DNA of 64,000 nt. Origin: Agelaius tricolor. Lineage: Eukaryota; Chordata; Aves; Passeriformes; Icteridae. The translations under genes were made by a program, and so were the position numbers. This document shows, one piece after another, positions 1 through 13,795 of the stretch. Numbering within the stretch: the first letter of the stretch is position 1; each line of letters begins with the position of its first letter. The notes under the pieces are model-generated. The model did not search any database and was not told the DNA's origin. It saw only the letters and a program-made list of their open reading frames with translations. Where the stretch lies: the NCBI GenBank assembly GCA_023055355.1, contig JALJCS010000004.1, positions 13,112,001-13,176,000 of the forward strand, written 5' to 3'.

Positions 1-427
1 AATCTATAGAAATAATTTTATATTCTTTAAATAAACTGTTGAAGTTGGAGCTGGACTTCAAAAATGATCAGTTATTTTTATATTCTAAGGAGCTCGACTA
101 AGATGGTAATTTGAGAAACTAAAATCAAACACTTAAGCAGAGTAAATCCCATGGTTCAAACTCAGATCTTCTGTAATCATTTTAGATAAAAAATACTTAC
201 AACAACCCTAGGAGTGGAGAAAACAAGATCAGCTCTTTCCTTGGAGTGGCAAGGGCTTATTGTTGCAAACCCACAGCGTCTGTTCTCATATGATGGGGAA
301 GTGAGAAACCACATATAATTACTGTCTGCAGTCTTGGAGCCACTGGCTGCCTTTAATTGCAGAGAGTTTGCATACTCTGTCTAATGTAAACTCTCTCTGC
401 AATTAAATCCAGCTCACTCACATCTCA
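1..427. other. Intergenic AT-rich DNA
   Basis: No gene or repeat family was recognised apart from the inverted repeat at 352-407. Confidence 0.6.
352..407. repeat. Inverted repeat, near-perfect 18-20 bp arms
   Basis: The left arm TTTAATTGCAGAGAGTTT (352-369) is complementary to the right arm AAACTCTCTCTGCAATTAAA (388-407), apart from a two-base difference in the GA run. The loop is 18 bp. Confidence 0.85.
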
Positions 428-545
428 TCTGGGCAACTGATCCCCAGTAACCCTGCTGGAGCGTGGGGGTTGGACTGGACCAACCTCCAGAGACCCCTGC
501 CACCTTCAGCTGTTTTTCAGCCCTTTGAGGCTGTGATCCCCACCA
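428..545 (+). mobile_element. CR1 LINE 3' fragment
   Basis: The sequence CTGGGCAACTGATCCCCAGT followed by GGGGGTTGGACTGGACCAAC and CTCCAGAGACCCCTGCCACC matches the CR1 3' UTR in sense orientation. The terminal ATTCTATG tail is absent. Confidence 0.75.
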
Positions 546-2601
546 CAGCAATGAGAAGGTGCAGTCAGCAGCCATCCTAAGACAGCCCTCCTCCCCGTGC
601 AGAGCAGCGCCCCAGTCAAACCCCAGGTCAGGAGGTCTCAGCTCCTTATTCCTGCCCTATGCCAGAGCCCAGCAAGACCCCTACCAGCTGCAATGGCAGA
701 GTGAGGGCAAGATGAAGCATTTCCTGACAGGCTGGAGTCACTTGGTAGGAGCTCACACTCCGAAGAAAGATGAAGAGAGATGATAATGGCGAGGTGCTTA
801 CCTCAGCGTGGAATGCCCAGCTGCAGAGCAAAGCTGCTCCACTAGAGCTGAAGCACCATGTATTTCCTGGCCTGACCTGAGGCATCAAGGATACCCCAAA
901 GCTTAGAAGCCCAGAAAGCATGGACTCACAGCTGAGATGTATAAAGGTTTCTTTCAGGTGACACAGGCTGCTTCTCTGGAGGCTAGTGCTGGTGCTGAGG
1001 GCAGCTTTACATTGTGGAAGAACAGAAACTGCTGGGTGATGAGGGGGCAGATCTTGAGGAATTCCTTGTTTGCTCTCCTTGCCTGTGGGAGGAACCCCTT
1101 TGCAGAGACTGAGCCACTATCTGTTCTCAATGAAAAAGCTATGATCAGTCCCTGGAACATAGTGGTGAGACAGGGAAAACAGAAGTCCATAGGCTCACAG
1201 GCAGCATGATTCAAGGGTCAGAGCGGCACTGTGCTGGCAGGGTCATGAACAGGAGACCCAAGTGCAGACAGAGTGATAAACATGAGAAACCCTCACAAAC
1301 ACCATAGATTTTAGGAGCCTGGCTTCTGGAGTCCTGACTTGCCTTTGTAATAACATTTCCATGCTCCAACATCCTCCCATACCCACCCACAGCAAACTAC
1401 CAGCAGGAAAAACAGGCTGCACATCAGAGGTAGAACATTTGTTGGGATAGGAGGAGCTGACATGAGTTCATTTTCCATACCCTTTAAGACATTGTTAATC
1501 TGTACAAATACATTCCTGCCCTGAAATTACTTTAAAGAGCAATTTTACAGATTATATGCAGAAATTACCTGAGGATGGCTGATCTAATTTATTATGTTCT
1601 TTAATGTTCTTGCAACAAAAACAATCTTGTTGTTCTCATCTGTACAATGAACCCTGTTCAAAAGGATGCTAAAAAATAGCCTAACAAGTCATTCCTGCTG
1701 GACATAAATTAAAAAAACATAATTCAACTGCTGACTCATTAAATAGAAGCAAGAGAAAAAATTCCCGAACTTGGAACAATTTAGAGATGTCAGTATGGCA
1801 ACAATACATTGTCAAATTTTATGCCAAGCATGAGTCCGAGTAATAATACACATAAGGGAAAACACACTGGACAATGCAAATATTGCTGCAAATGGGCATT
1901 GGGGTTTCCTCACCTTGTCCAGATCTCTCTGCAGTGAGAGCTAGTTCTTATAGTATGTATGACTGCATGTGAATGTAAAATTTTTACCAGAAAGACCTCT
2001 TGAATGCATAAGTAAAATTCCAGACTTCTGGAAATAATGTCAAAATCAAATGAGAGATCCTAAAAGCTTGATGACCAGGAGACAGTGATAAAGTTCACAT
2101 TTTATTTATCTTAAATGAGTGATTTACCATCTGAGTAGCATTAGGGAAAATGGAAACCATAGGGATTATCTTATCTTCATTGCTGAATGTTTAGGTCAGG
2201 CAGATATGGGGCTAACCACTAGACATGTTCATGTTTTGCTATTAAGGCGTTATCTGAAGAAGGAAATTATAAACCACATTGCCATCATAGATGTGCTATT
2301 GCCCAAAAGTTGCTCTTTTCCCAATTTACTCAGGACAGAGCAGACTTTTATAATAGGCATTTTCCCACTTAGGCAGGCCTGTAAATTATCTTATTAGAAG
2401 TCTTTTTTAGGAGGATTTAGTGGAGATAGGTACTTTGCTGTACAAAAGGATTCATTACTATGACATGCTTTTGCTGCTTGTTTTAAATGCAAGCCAGGCT
2501 TTCTGCATGCTCTTCAGAGGGGATGCAGCAGCAGATTTTGAAAGCTCTTCTTCATTTTCTCAAGCAGTAATGCTTCAGCAGCCTAGAGACCTTAGTTTGT
2601 T

Positions 2602-2645
2602 TCTATTTCTTAGAAGTCTGCCTGTGCAGACTTCTAAGAAATAGA
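2602..2645. repeat. Perfect inverted repeat, 20 bp arms, 4 bp loop
   Basis: Arms at 2602-2621 and 2626-2645 are exactly complementary around the loop CTGT. The left arm reads TCTATTTCTTAGAAGTCTGC. Confidence 0.97.
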
Positions 2646-5600
2646 TCTGAAAGACGTTTTTTCCAGCAGAAATCTCACAGAGATTTTACTTTGATTGTGG
2701 CCTTCACACATGCTCAAGAGACATTATATCTGTGTAGTTGGAAAGTAATCTTGCAAAGAGGGAGGCAACTTCACATCAGGACCCTCTATGGCTTAATTGC
2801 AACCAACACACCTGTGTCAGATATTTTCATCTTGAAAATTGGGCACATTACACCTAATACTTTTTCCAGATATTTGACAACAGCAACATATGACAAACAT
2901 GCTAAAATAATACTTCTTTCTCCACTCAGACTATTGAAAACTCCTGCAATTTCATGCAAATTAGTTTTAACTTAACAGTTGCCCTCCAATGTGTGTGCTA
3001 TGGGTTTCATCATGTTATTAATGAGATTAGTTAAATTGCATTTCTGATGTGCCTTTGAGCTACAGGTCAGCCAGTACATGACTGGCTCTTATTACACAGC
3101 TCTTCAACCATGTTTCCAAGGCAGACAATTTGCGTATTTGACCCTGTGATCCAGAACAATCCACAGCAGGAGAAGGCCTTCAAAAAAGAAAGGCAAACAG
3201 TTCGCCAGTTGTTCCACATGCACGTTCTCAGCAAGAGGATGTCCATGCTGTTATGACTTCTCTTCCTTCCCCTACCAAAACTCTTCATCTTCATTAAATG
3301 TCTCCAATCACAGTTTCTCCACTATTGGCTTGCAAATACTTACCCTAGTTTAAACACTGGACATTATCTAGCATAGTTACTGTTCAGCAATATAATTCTA
3401 CTTAGTTTATTATTTCCTTAATTAGTTAATATGCTGTTACTTGAAATGGTACTACTTCACCCAGTTAAAACCAGATTAAAGAACAGAACATGAACTATTA
3501 ATACAGGACCTAAATACATGCTTGAAAAGCTCCCTGAGATCTTCAGTGATTATTTTATTATAAAGTCTTTTATTGCAGTGAACCTACATGTGGACCTAAA
3601 TAAAGGAAACTATATATACTTTTTACAATATAATTAGCATAATAGGTCAACCTTTGAGTCTGCTGAGACTTCAATAAGATAGTCAGAGGTCAAAAAATAG
3701 AATTAGTTAAGTTTGAATGTATGAATGGCTTTGTTTTTAAGAATGTTATCAATAAGTCTTACGCAAAATACTTCTCCTTAGGAAAATGAAAATGTGGGAG
3801 AAAGGTTGTATGGCTAAATTGCAGAGATGGCTTGTTGCTTTCTCAAAAGTGTTTGAAATACTTATTCTAATATAGAGGGAAGCCTTATCTTTTAAATAAA
3901 ATACAGACTGCTAAAGGTTTAGATGGGTTAGAGGAGAAAACCTGGCCTATATGTTTTTAAGAATGGCTATCAGAGCTACAGTCTTATCCCCAACCCAAGG
4001 AGAATTCAGGAATATAAACAAATTGCACCACTGTCAGAAGTGATGAGTGTATAGCAGCTGACTGCAAGGAAAGCTTGTGAGCATACTGTAGTGAAGCACA
4101 ACAGCCAGGCAGTCTGTAAGTCTCTTGTAGTTCATAGTCCATTTCAGACAGATTCTCTGCCCAAGAAGTCATGTCAGAGATCATGATGTGTTCAATGTGG
4201 AAATGAACAGCTGGATTTTAGAGCATTAATATAGTAAAATAAATTGGTTTGGTGTAGTTTTTTTCCTTTACTTTAGTGATGAGCTGGCATAATATACTGC
4301 AGCACCAGCCTGAATGGCTGACTGCATTGGCTCTGCTATCACAGTTGACCTTTGTTTTACAAGCAACCAGCTCTACACAGGTTACCTTCACTGGCCTCTG
4401 TAGTATGTAATTTATCCCATGCTCTTTGTATGAACAGCTCCTCTGGGTAACACATTACAGTGTCTCTCTTCAGCATGTGCAAAGGCCACAATGACAATCA
4501 AATATCAATCTCATTATTTCTGCTGGAATAAAAACTGTTCAGGTCTGTCACATGAAAGCTTTACCATCCATGCAGTCTATGAGTTTTTCAAAATCAAATG
4601 ATAATTCCAGCTTTGTAGTCTCAAGCCACAGGATGTAAACACCCCATACCCCATCACTTACACAGAGGCTAATTATTCCCTAAAAGTATTTAAAATTTTC
4701 TGTAACAATTTTGATTTTAAAAATTAGTGCTGCTGAGAACATTTAAATTGTGTAATTGCATTTTCAGCTATATTAGCACGTCTGACAGCACAAGAGAGAA
4801 CAAATCAGCCTCTGGTGGATAAAGTTCTAACAGGAGTTGAGCTTTAAAGCATTTCAGTAATTCTGCAGGACCCTAAAGAGAATTTAAAATCATAACAATT
4901 GGGATCTGTATTAAATAATTCTGTCTTCATATCTGTTAGTTATACATGGAAACTAGAACTGGGTATTTGCTCAAGGTGGGAAGCAACTGTGAAATTCAGC
5001 ACAAGAACACAGAAGAAGTTCTTTGTGAAATACTGTCCTAACAAATTTGAAGACAGACTTGAACTATACCCTAGGTATTTTCCTAACAACTCTGTGATAC
5101 TGTGGGAAAAAAATCATTAAAACTGAAAAGAGCAGCAAGAAAATAGGCATGATTTTTAACTAGCTAATTTTACTTTCTGGCCTGGTGTAATAAAAAACTA
5201 AACAAATTGGTCTTTCTGCAGAAAACATGTAGTTTTCATGCACTTCTTACCAGTATCCGCTCTACCACATGAATCTTTTCTTTTGGTCTTCAAGACATAG
5301 AGTGTCTCTGATGACCCTGAGCTCTTTTTGGTTGAGTGGACAGCAGGCAAGGGGCAAGTGTGCCTTGGCTGGCTTGGAACAGGAGACAGGGTGCCAACTG
5401 CCCAGCTTAACTCTGCTCCTGAGCTTTTGGGGAACTCACCAGAACACAGAATACCTGACCCTTCTCTGCCTTTCCTTATGCACAGTGCTGTGTCTTCTTT
5501 TAGTCTTCCTAGAAACCAATTTTTACAAAATTTATATGACATCAAAGCCATTGGGATTTCCAGCATGACTGAAACAGGTCAACACACACAAAAAGTTACT

Positions 5601-7569
5601 TATACATATCCCAGACTTTTCCCTTGGCAAAAGGAGGGGTCTTCTAGTGCAGCACTAAGTAAATTGTACTTCTTTCACAAATACTTGCTAGCTCTCATTT
5701 TCAGTAACACTGACTACATGCATGACAAACATAATTACTTTTCCATTTCTCATCCTTCTGGGCTGGTTTAGGTCCAGTTGGTTTGTTATGTATTTACTGG
5801 TCAGCAGCTATATCAGAAACAAAAGAAGGACTGAGATTAACTGGTTAATTCTGGACTTCTGTGAAGCTTTCACATGCCACTTTCTGCCACCACTGTGTAA
5901 TAGAAATATTGAATTGCTCTTTTCCAATTACACAAACTGACAGAAGAATACCAGGAGCAAAGCAAGCATGCATGCCTCTATGTGTTGTGGGTATGAGAAC
6001 ATACTGTGCGTCCTCCTGCAGAGAGATTAAGAAGTCCCCTGCTGGGGATTTCTGGCATGCACAGATACAGGCAAAACAGAAGAGGAGGAAGTAACCTTGT
6101 AGACCTTTGGACTTTGCTGTCCAAAATCCTCTGCCAGCCTATATATGCCTCACCCAGCCTGTATAATTGAGCTGCTCTCTACATCTGAAAATGTGTATAA
6201 AGCAGAAGGAATGCATTAGTGCATTTGACTACTGAAAGGCAAAACTAAAAAAGGTTTTAAGGAACTCTGTAGTTATTAGCAGTCAAAAATGACAACATAC
6301 TCTTTGGTGTTTTGAATTAGGTTTAGGAAGGGAATTCCATTCCAGAAAAATGTCCAGCTGAAGGGGCATATAACAGAATGTGCATCCAATGACATGGTAA
6401 AGTCCTCTGAAGAGAAACTGAAATAAAATACCACAAAATATGTCTTCCAAACACTAGAAATTGAACTGAGATGACTCAGATATGCAGAAAAGGCCTAGAT
6501 AAATCACCCAACATTTTTTGTTTTTCAGCAAGAAGGAAAATGAAAGAGGAAGAGGAGCGAGAGAAAAGATAGAAAGGCAGAACATGGAGCTACTGTCTAT
6601 AGGTGTCACTGCTTTCAGGGAAGATGAACAATAATGTCTTGTATTTAAAAATGATAATGGTATGGCCTTTGCACAGTATCCTTAAAGCAGATTTAACTAA
6701 GTCCCCGATGTGCTCCACCTGGATAGCACCAACCATCTCTTCTCATCTTCATCTTTGTTGCAGTGCACCTGGAATTGTAGTTGTTGCTTTCTGGGACCAT
6801 CATGCATCTAATTGTGTTGGCAATATGTGGATCTTTGCTTCACTCATTAGCTCCCATTTAACACATGTCTTTGTGCAGAGAGCAAAGGACAAATCTGGGA
6901 ATGTTTCTGAGAAAAAGGCTGTCTTGTCTTGCCCATACAAGGGGACAAGACCCAGACACTGCTGACCCAGTGAGACACCTTTGTGCTGACAAAGAAATAA
7001 GAAAGAAAAAAAAGAAAAAAGAAGAGCAGAGACAATGCTGTCTCAGGAAAGCTAATCGTTAAAATTTCCTTTTACTTCAAAATGTAAATTGGACCTATTT
7101 TGTTTGGATTCTGCATTTGCTTATTTTAAATGGAGCATGAAATATGGTCTGATATAATGATTCTGAAACACTTTCAGCTATGCATGTTTGCGAAGCCATT
7201 AAAATTAAAATAATTATTTCTTTTCACACATCAAATAAAATAAAATAGTAAACTAAAGTATTATTTCCATTTCTGTTCTTGAAAAATTTATTCTACAAGT
7301 CACTAAGGAAGCTGTGATTTCACAAAGGACAGATTTTTAGATAAACTATAATTCCACTTGCTTGTCTTGTATAAGTGGGAAAAAATGATACAAGTATAAA
7401 TGGAAACAAAATAGCTCAAGGAGGACTAAATACAAAATAAGAAAATACTTTGAAATAAATAGGAATTTTTTACATCTTTCATTGAGTAATCTTAGGCTTC
7501 AGAAAAGACTGGCAGCAGAAATACAGCAGTCAGGAGTGTGTTTTACTTCACATTCATGGGATCCCCTTT

Positions 7570-7980
7570 CTAAGGCATATGTAATTTTTTTTTTGCCAAA
7601 AAAGACCTGTTGTGAGACTGGATCTCCCCATTTGAAGTAATAGTTGTAGCTATGAAGACAAACTGGTACTCAGCCTTGGGAGAAGGAACATCTCCACAAG
7701 GAGGAGCGAGACAAAGTGTAGACAAGTCTTTAAACTTACCCTGAAGAAAATTATTCCGAGATGAGACTGCATAATGTACTTGTCTTTCACTGGCACTTAG
7801 AGCAGCAGAGGTGACACAGCTTCCCATGCTTTTGGCAGCTGCTCGCAATTCCCTTACAGCTGGTTTTCCAGGCTCACAACTGCCAGTGATGGCAACATGA
7901 GGAATCATTCCCAGGACCTGCCTCACTGTGAAGAGATTCAGCCACTGGACAACTGGTTTGCTACCCAGAGTGTGGGACAT
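7570..7980 (-). other. Unassigned open frame with an internal splice-donor match
   Basis: This is a 136-codon frame on the minus strand. Its first 80 codons look protein-like in composition and end exactly at CTTCAGG followed by GTAAGT (7734-7739 on the + strand), a good donor. I do not recognise the family, and no neighbouring exon was found. It may be a chance frame, a decayed retrocopy or an exon of an unannotated minus-strand gene. Confidence that it is a real exon is low. Confidence 0.15.
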
Positions 7981-9209
7981 GCGTTTTGTTGTCTCCTATG
8001 ATATTTTTTGTGATTCGATTGGCCTGTTTTGCTCTGTTTGTCAAAGCAAGCAGCTAATCTATGTCCGGAAGAAAGTGTCTGGTTCAGCAGTCTGCAAACA
8101 TGCCAGTGCAGTGACTTCTGCATTCCTGTTTCCTCTCCATACCTGCCAGTAATGCGGAACTTGCATATGCAATACTCTCTTGCAGTCTGGGAGATACTTT
8201 GCTGCTGTTTTGCTCTGTGCACTCAATAATTGCTCTCTCTTCTGAAATCTTTTGCTGTTGCTGTTGTTTTTAATTTATGATCTGCTCCATGAAGGGTCTT
8301 AGACATGTATCATGGCAGTCTTCGACATAAAGATTTAAATAGTTTCTTTCAATTCACCTTCCACATTGTGCACTGTGGAAACACACAGTATGACTTCTGG
8401 CCTCCAGGTCTGCAGAATGAGTCTTCAGAGCCCTCTCTGCTAAAAACCAAACAAATACATACTTTATTAGCTTTAAAACATCCAGATTAAAAAAAAAAAA
8501 TCAGCATTCCCTGGGGAAACCTCCTTTTGCTTCTGAGATCTATCAAGAAAAAAGCAATGGACAGTGGATCCATTTTTTTTACAACATCACTTTTCACCAT
8601 ATTTTTGTGTAATGAAAATTAATTAAGTCTTGTTAATTTAAACATTAAAACATTAGGAAATGCCAGAATAAAAACTGCTTGAGCAATCCTAATTCCACCT
8701 CCACCCCCATACACACATTCTGTATTTCATGAGCTTGCGTGGCCTTTAATTACACTTTCAGGTACCATGCGGGCTCCTTAGATAGTACAGAACACACAAA
8801 ACTAGTAAGTTTGCCTATTTCCTTTTTCTTTCTCTCTTTATTTTTTTCAATGTTACCAAGTTTTAATGATACATGGCAGAGAGGCAGCATTCCTAATATA
8901 ACAAAAGCCCCCAGTTTCCTGAAAACCTGTGGCTAAGGAAAGAACCTATTAGCACGGCAGCACAGAAACCTGCAGTGTCAGCAGCAAGCAGATGATCCAT
9001 GCAGGAGGATATTACCAATGCCCCAACCATGATGAAAGGGTTGCAACTTTCTCAGTGCTAGTCAACCCAAAGGTGCAGCCCCAAGACATCTGACTCCTTA
9101 GTTCTGCAGCTCAGGACATCTTGTTCCTCACCTCTCGCACAGCTGCTTTTCACTCTGTCACTCTTTCCAGCAGTGAGGAGATCTCTGAAGCTTCCACCAA
9201 GTGTAAGAA

Positions 9210-10315
9210 CAGGCCATCTCAGTTTTCAAGAAAAAAAGAGATAAATAAGCAGACCGGCTTGGGTAAATATGGAATTGTGGCAGAACTCCAGTGCAAAAAA
9301 GAATATACAGAAGATGGAAGCAGGGATGGGTTACGCAGGAGGAATTTACAAACATTGCCTGGGCATGTAGGAATGGTGTCAGGAAAGCAAAAGCTCAGCT
9401 GGAATTTTAACTTTCATGTCAATAGTTACAAAAAGAGCTTCAGCTGCTAAATGGTAAGCAGCTGAACAAGGAAAATTGCATCTGGTCACTGAGCAGGCTG
9501 GGTGTTTTACTCTAAGTGGACACAATTAAACCTGAGGAACTCAATGCCTTCTTTACACAGCAAGGTCTCCTAGGGCTTCAGGCCTGGTATTCATGGATAG
9601 AAGAGATCACCATGAGTGGGTGAATTAGGAGTTGCTGGAGAAAACTTGGCTTATACAAGTCCATGGAAATACAAGGGCTGTGTCCAAGGATGCTGAGAGA
9701 GACATCTGACTCCAGCACAAGGTTTCAATCATCTTTGAGGAGCTATGGATATCCCTGCCAACAGTAGAAATGTTGCATTTATACTTAAAAAGAACTCAAA
9801 GAACAGCCCAAGCAACTGCAGACTGTCCAATCACACTTCAATCCCTGGCAAAAAAGACCATAAAAAAGGTTCTCGCATTATATTTCTGAACACATGAAGG
9901 AGAAATAGGCAATTGTGAATAATCAGCACAGGTTCATCAAGGATAAGTCATAACAGTGAACGTGCCTGATTGCCCTTTTTTCATAAAAGAATGGGATTTG
10001 TGGATGGGTGAGAGCAATGCATGTTATTTACCTTGAATGTAGCAACATTTTCAACTCTGTCTACCAGCATTCTTGTATTTAAGCTAAGACATTTTGGTCT
10101 GGATGTTTAGCCAACTGATCCAACTTTGAATGAGGTCAGAGGGTTGTGCTTAATGAGTTGTACTTTATCTGAGGGCTGCATTGTGGCATCTATCCTAGGA
10201 CTGATCCAGCAGGAGAATCAGTTGCCCAAAGAGGTTGTGCAGTCTCCATTGCTGAGGGTTTTCAAGACCAGATTAAGTCCTAAGCAAACTGGTCTGACTT
10301 CATTTCTGTAGAATC
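9210..10315 (+). mobile_element. Old CR1 LINE fragment, ORF2 region
   Basis: Sense CR1 text can be followed in order: AGATGGAAGCAGGGATGGG, GGAAAGCAAAAGCTCAGCTGG, CTCAATGCCTTCTTTACACAG, AATCAGCACAGGTTCATCAA, TACCTTGAATGTAGCA and GTTGCCCAAAGAGGTTGTG. Each corresponds to a conserved CR1 ORF2 position, with internal deletions near 10.1 kb. All frames are broken. Confidence 0.82.
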
Positions 10316-13300
10316 TTAGGAGACAAGAGGGCTAATGTGTATGTCTCAAACACCAATAGCCAGATAGCTGTGGAGCCAGCCATGGATTGTTGGTGACAAC
10401 AGCCAGGAATTATTGGTAATTTACCCTAAGAAAGAACAGGATGTGGCTGGAGAAGAGGCCACAAGGAGGTAGGGCAGCACATTTCTGGGACAAATGTCCT
10501 AGTTCTGGCTCCTGGAGATGAGCACAACGCAACACAAATGCAGGGATGAGGCTGAGAAGTGGGCTGTAAGAGGGGATTGAGACCACCAAAGATCCCCAAA
10601 GCCATCCCCAACCCATTTCCAGAAAAGTCTAGAGGAATGGACTGCACAGGATTAGTAATTTGCATAGAAAGTGAGAAATTTACCTCCAGTATGGGGAGAT
10701 TTATCTGTAGAAGGTACCACTATAAAGCCTGGGTGCACAGGTGCATAGGTGCTCCCAGAACCCTGAACATACCATCAGCTGGATCAGTGCTGGAGCCAGG
10801 ACTTTTTTTCCTTTCACTCTGTCTCCTCCTCTCCAATTCATGCCTCTGTTCTCATTCAACCTACCCCATTACCCAAACCCAGTGCCATGTGCTTACACCA
10901 ATTGACACGCCAAGAGTGTCATTTACTAATAAAACTTTGTAAGATTTTGCAGCCCCTCTGATTTGTAATTTCTTTAAACCATGAGCATCTACAAATCTTG
11001 GATACTCCCCTCCCCCTTAAGCCACCATTTCTGACCGTGCTTGGAACCTGGATTATCATGTAATTACCATCATGATGGTTTAATACTTGAAAAGTGCTAT
11101 GGGTGCAGAATTCTCTTCCGACACAAAGTTATTTCATATCTATTTTTCAACCAAGGTACAGAGATTTCAACTACTCCACTGCTGAAAACTTTCTTTCCCT
11201 TACTTACTGTATCAATTACATAGCTGGATCTGTTCAGTATATCTTAGATATACTCACACATCAGAGGCTACAGGTATCCCAGTACAAGTACCTAAGAAAC
11301 TGCTTAACTAAGAAGCAGAAATCTGGCTTATCCTTCCAGATCATAGAAACAAGAACAAGGATGAAAATAGGGATAGGATGGGAAAGAGAGGGCGACACTG
11401 GGGAGAAAGAGACTGATAGAAATACATTAGGAACAAACAAAGGACTAGGAAAGAATGAGAAGATGCAGGGCAGATGAAGCCATTCTCCTTCAACACTAAT
11501 CCTATTGCTGTCCTGGTTGTGCTGCCAATAGAATTGGTGCCTCTGTTCATCAGGGATGTGGTGTAGAGCAGAGGAATAAGGTCACAAAGAGCTGCTCGAA
11601 ATACTCCTATGTTTCCGCAGCTCCAGACCAGTCCTTACAGGGTGCATACAACTAGGCAATACATCTAGAAGGATAAGTGGAGAAAAGGATTAATTTTACT
11701 CCCAGGTGTGGGAGTAAATTATTCTGCTTCAAACATCAAAGCAGTTCTCTTCTGCTGCATTGTCCTTTTCCCTTTCTGTAGCCCTGTTTGACACTGGATT
11801 TCTGATGTCTGCACCCAAATGGCAGAGCTCTCACAGAAAGTATCTCTGTCACCATCCAGCTCCAATTTTTTCTGGGACACTATTTCAAGTAAACAGCATA
11901 TGTTATCTTGACATAAATAATATCGAAAGGGGCTAAACGGGGCAGACTTGAATCTGATCTGTTCTACAAATATTTGAGCTTTTGACATATTTTACTCACA
12001 AAATAAATCAGTAAGGGAATTTCACATGGGATCTTGGTTTCTGACAGCATTCTTCAGACATCTTTAATGATAATAGAGATTTTAAGCAGAAGAGGGTGTG
12101 AGCATGGTGATGCTCATCTACACAGAGTCTTAGTGAAGTTGATTTTCACACAGGGCTTTTTCTGCCAGGAGAGACAAGGGAGAGGAGGGAATGATGGCTC
12201 TCCTGGTGAGCACTGGCCACTGTGCCTTTCTGCTGTCCCACACATCTGGGCTCTTCCTAGCATGTTGGTGGATAAGTTTCTCTGCATGTGACAGCACTGC
12301 TGAGTCAGGAGGGCAGTTCACTCATGCACATAACTCAGATCACTGCATCATCTGTCTATCCAGAGCAGGGCAGAAGCTGCTGTGCATCAGCCTACAACAT
12401 ACAAACAACAGTGCACATTTGTCAGCATCTCACACACCAGGCAAACCAGGTCAGGTATTTGTAGATAGACAAACATGTCAATCAATAATATTACCTTAAT
12501 ATTCCCACTTGTTATTACAAAATGTCAACTGGTATTACTAAATGTCAACCCCTCATTCCAGCTAAGAGAGACTAGAAGGCACAATCCATCAGTCAGTAAA
12601 GCTGACTAGCTTGCTCACTTGCACAAATTACCCATGCTTCCCTCTACCTTGAAACAACAGGCTTGACATGGGATAGAAATAGTTCCTTCTTCTTCATTTT
12701 CCTCTCTCTATTCCCTACTCCTCTCCGATCCCAGAAAATTTCAGCTAAAATTGTTCATGAGAGAATACTGGCATGCAGGATAACCTTCCTTACCCACTCT
12801 TCCAAATATGCTCAATGCATTTGGCATAAAGTCGTTCTAACAGTAAGTGACCTCAGCCTCTTACTGAGAGGGTGATATGGTCTTAGCAGGTTGTGGCGAG
12901 GAATGGCACAAGGATTTCAAAGGCCTGAGCAAGAGGTGACATGGTGGATGTTAGTATTTTAGGGTCATTTCTGGAATCCATCAGCCTGTCGTCTCAGTAC
13001 TGCTGAGGCCGAGTGTTGGTGTGCAGTGGGTGTGTGAGGGTGATTACATCTCAGAGTTGACATAAAGACGCCGAAGCACTACCAGTGTTCATCTGATCTA
13101 GTCATAGGTCTTGTTTGAAACCATTGGAGACTTCTTTTGCATTCCTTTACATTTTTCTCCCTTCGTGAGTTTTTGGGTAGGAGATAACATCTAGTAGGGT
13201 GTCTCTACGTCGGGGAAAGACAGCAGCAAAACCAGTCATAAAAATCCATAACCAAACTATATATACTTCGGCTGATAGACCCCTGTGGGTCTTACTTCTC

Positions 13301-13329
13301 CCCTTATTCTCCTCTAGTCCTTTTTCTAC
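10316..13329. other. Intergenic region upstream of the SLC49A3 CpG island
   Basis: Mixed composition. No gene, repeat family or RNA gene was recognised. A small imperfect inverted repeat around TTTTACTCCCAGGTGTGGGA lies near 11.7 kb. Confidence 0.5.
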
Positions 13330-13795
13330 TCCAGTAAGCGATCACCCCTCGAACAGGGCTGCTCTCGCAAGGCTTCTCCCGGCTCATGCCACCACCAGCA
13401 CCCCCAGCTGCGGCAGATGCCGCTCGGCTGCTGCCGGAGGCGATAGCTAACGGGGACTCCCACGGGAACGCGGAGCCGTCAGCGGGCATTAGCGATGGAG
13501 GCGATGCTGATGTTGTTTTTTTGGCGACACACGAGCAGGAGAGGCGTCTCCTCGCCAGGGCAGCCCCGTTCCGCGCACCTCAGCAGCCCTGATGCGGGGC
13601 GCCGGGCTTTCACCCGCCGAGCAGCGCGGCAGGCCAGACCCGGCTCCGCGGGGAAGGGCTGGCGCCCGGCCCGGGGCGGCTCCCCAGCGACGGCACGCCC
13701 GCAGCGCAGCCCAGCGCGCCGAGCCGGGCGGCGGCGCGGCCGGGGCCGCCCCGAGAGGCCGGGAAGGGCGGCGGGGCGGGGCCGGACGGGGCAGC

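Larger units (their letters stand above)
546..9209. other. Gene-poor AT-rich intergenic region
   Basis: No recognisable coding exon family, tRNA or rRNA was seen over about 8.7 kb. It contains a perfect palindrome near 2.6 kb, a poly-A rich stretch near 7.0 kb and one unexplained minus-strand open frame (7570-7980). The open frames here have no matching family, and none is called a gene. Confidence 0.55.

Noticed and set aside
11693..11728. Small inverted repeat around ACTCCCAGGTGTGGGAGT
   Set aside because: The arms are short and imperfect, so chance is a sufficient explanation at this window size.
13285..13300. Possible minus-strand donor AGAA/GTAAGA for a divergent PCGF3-like first exon
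   Set aside because: The match is weak, no PCGF3 coding text lies in the left 13 kb, and there is no other support.
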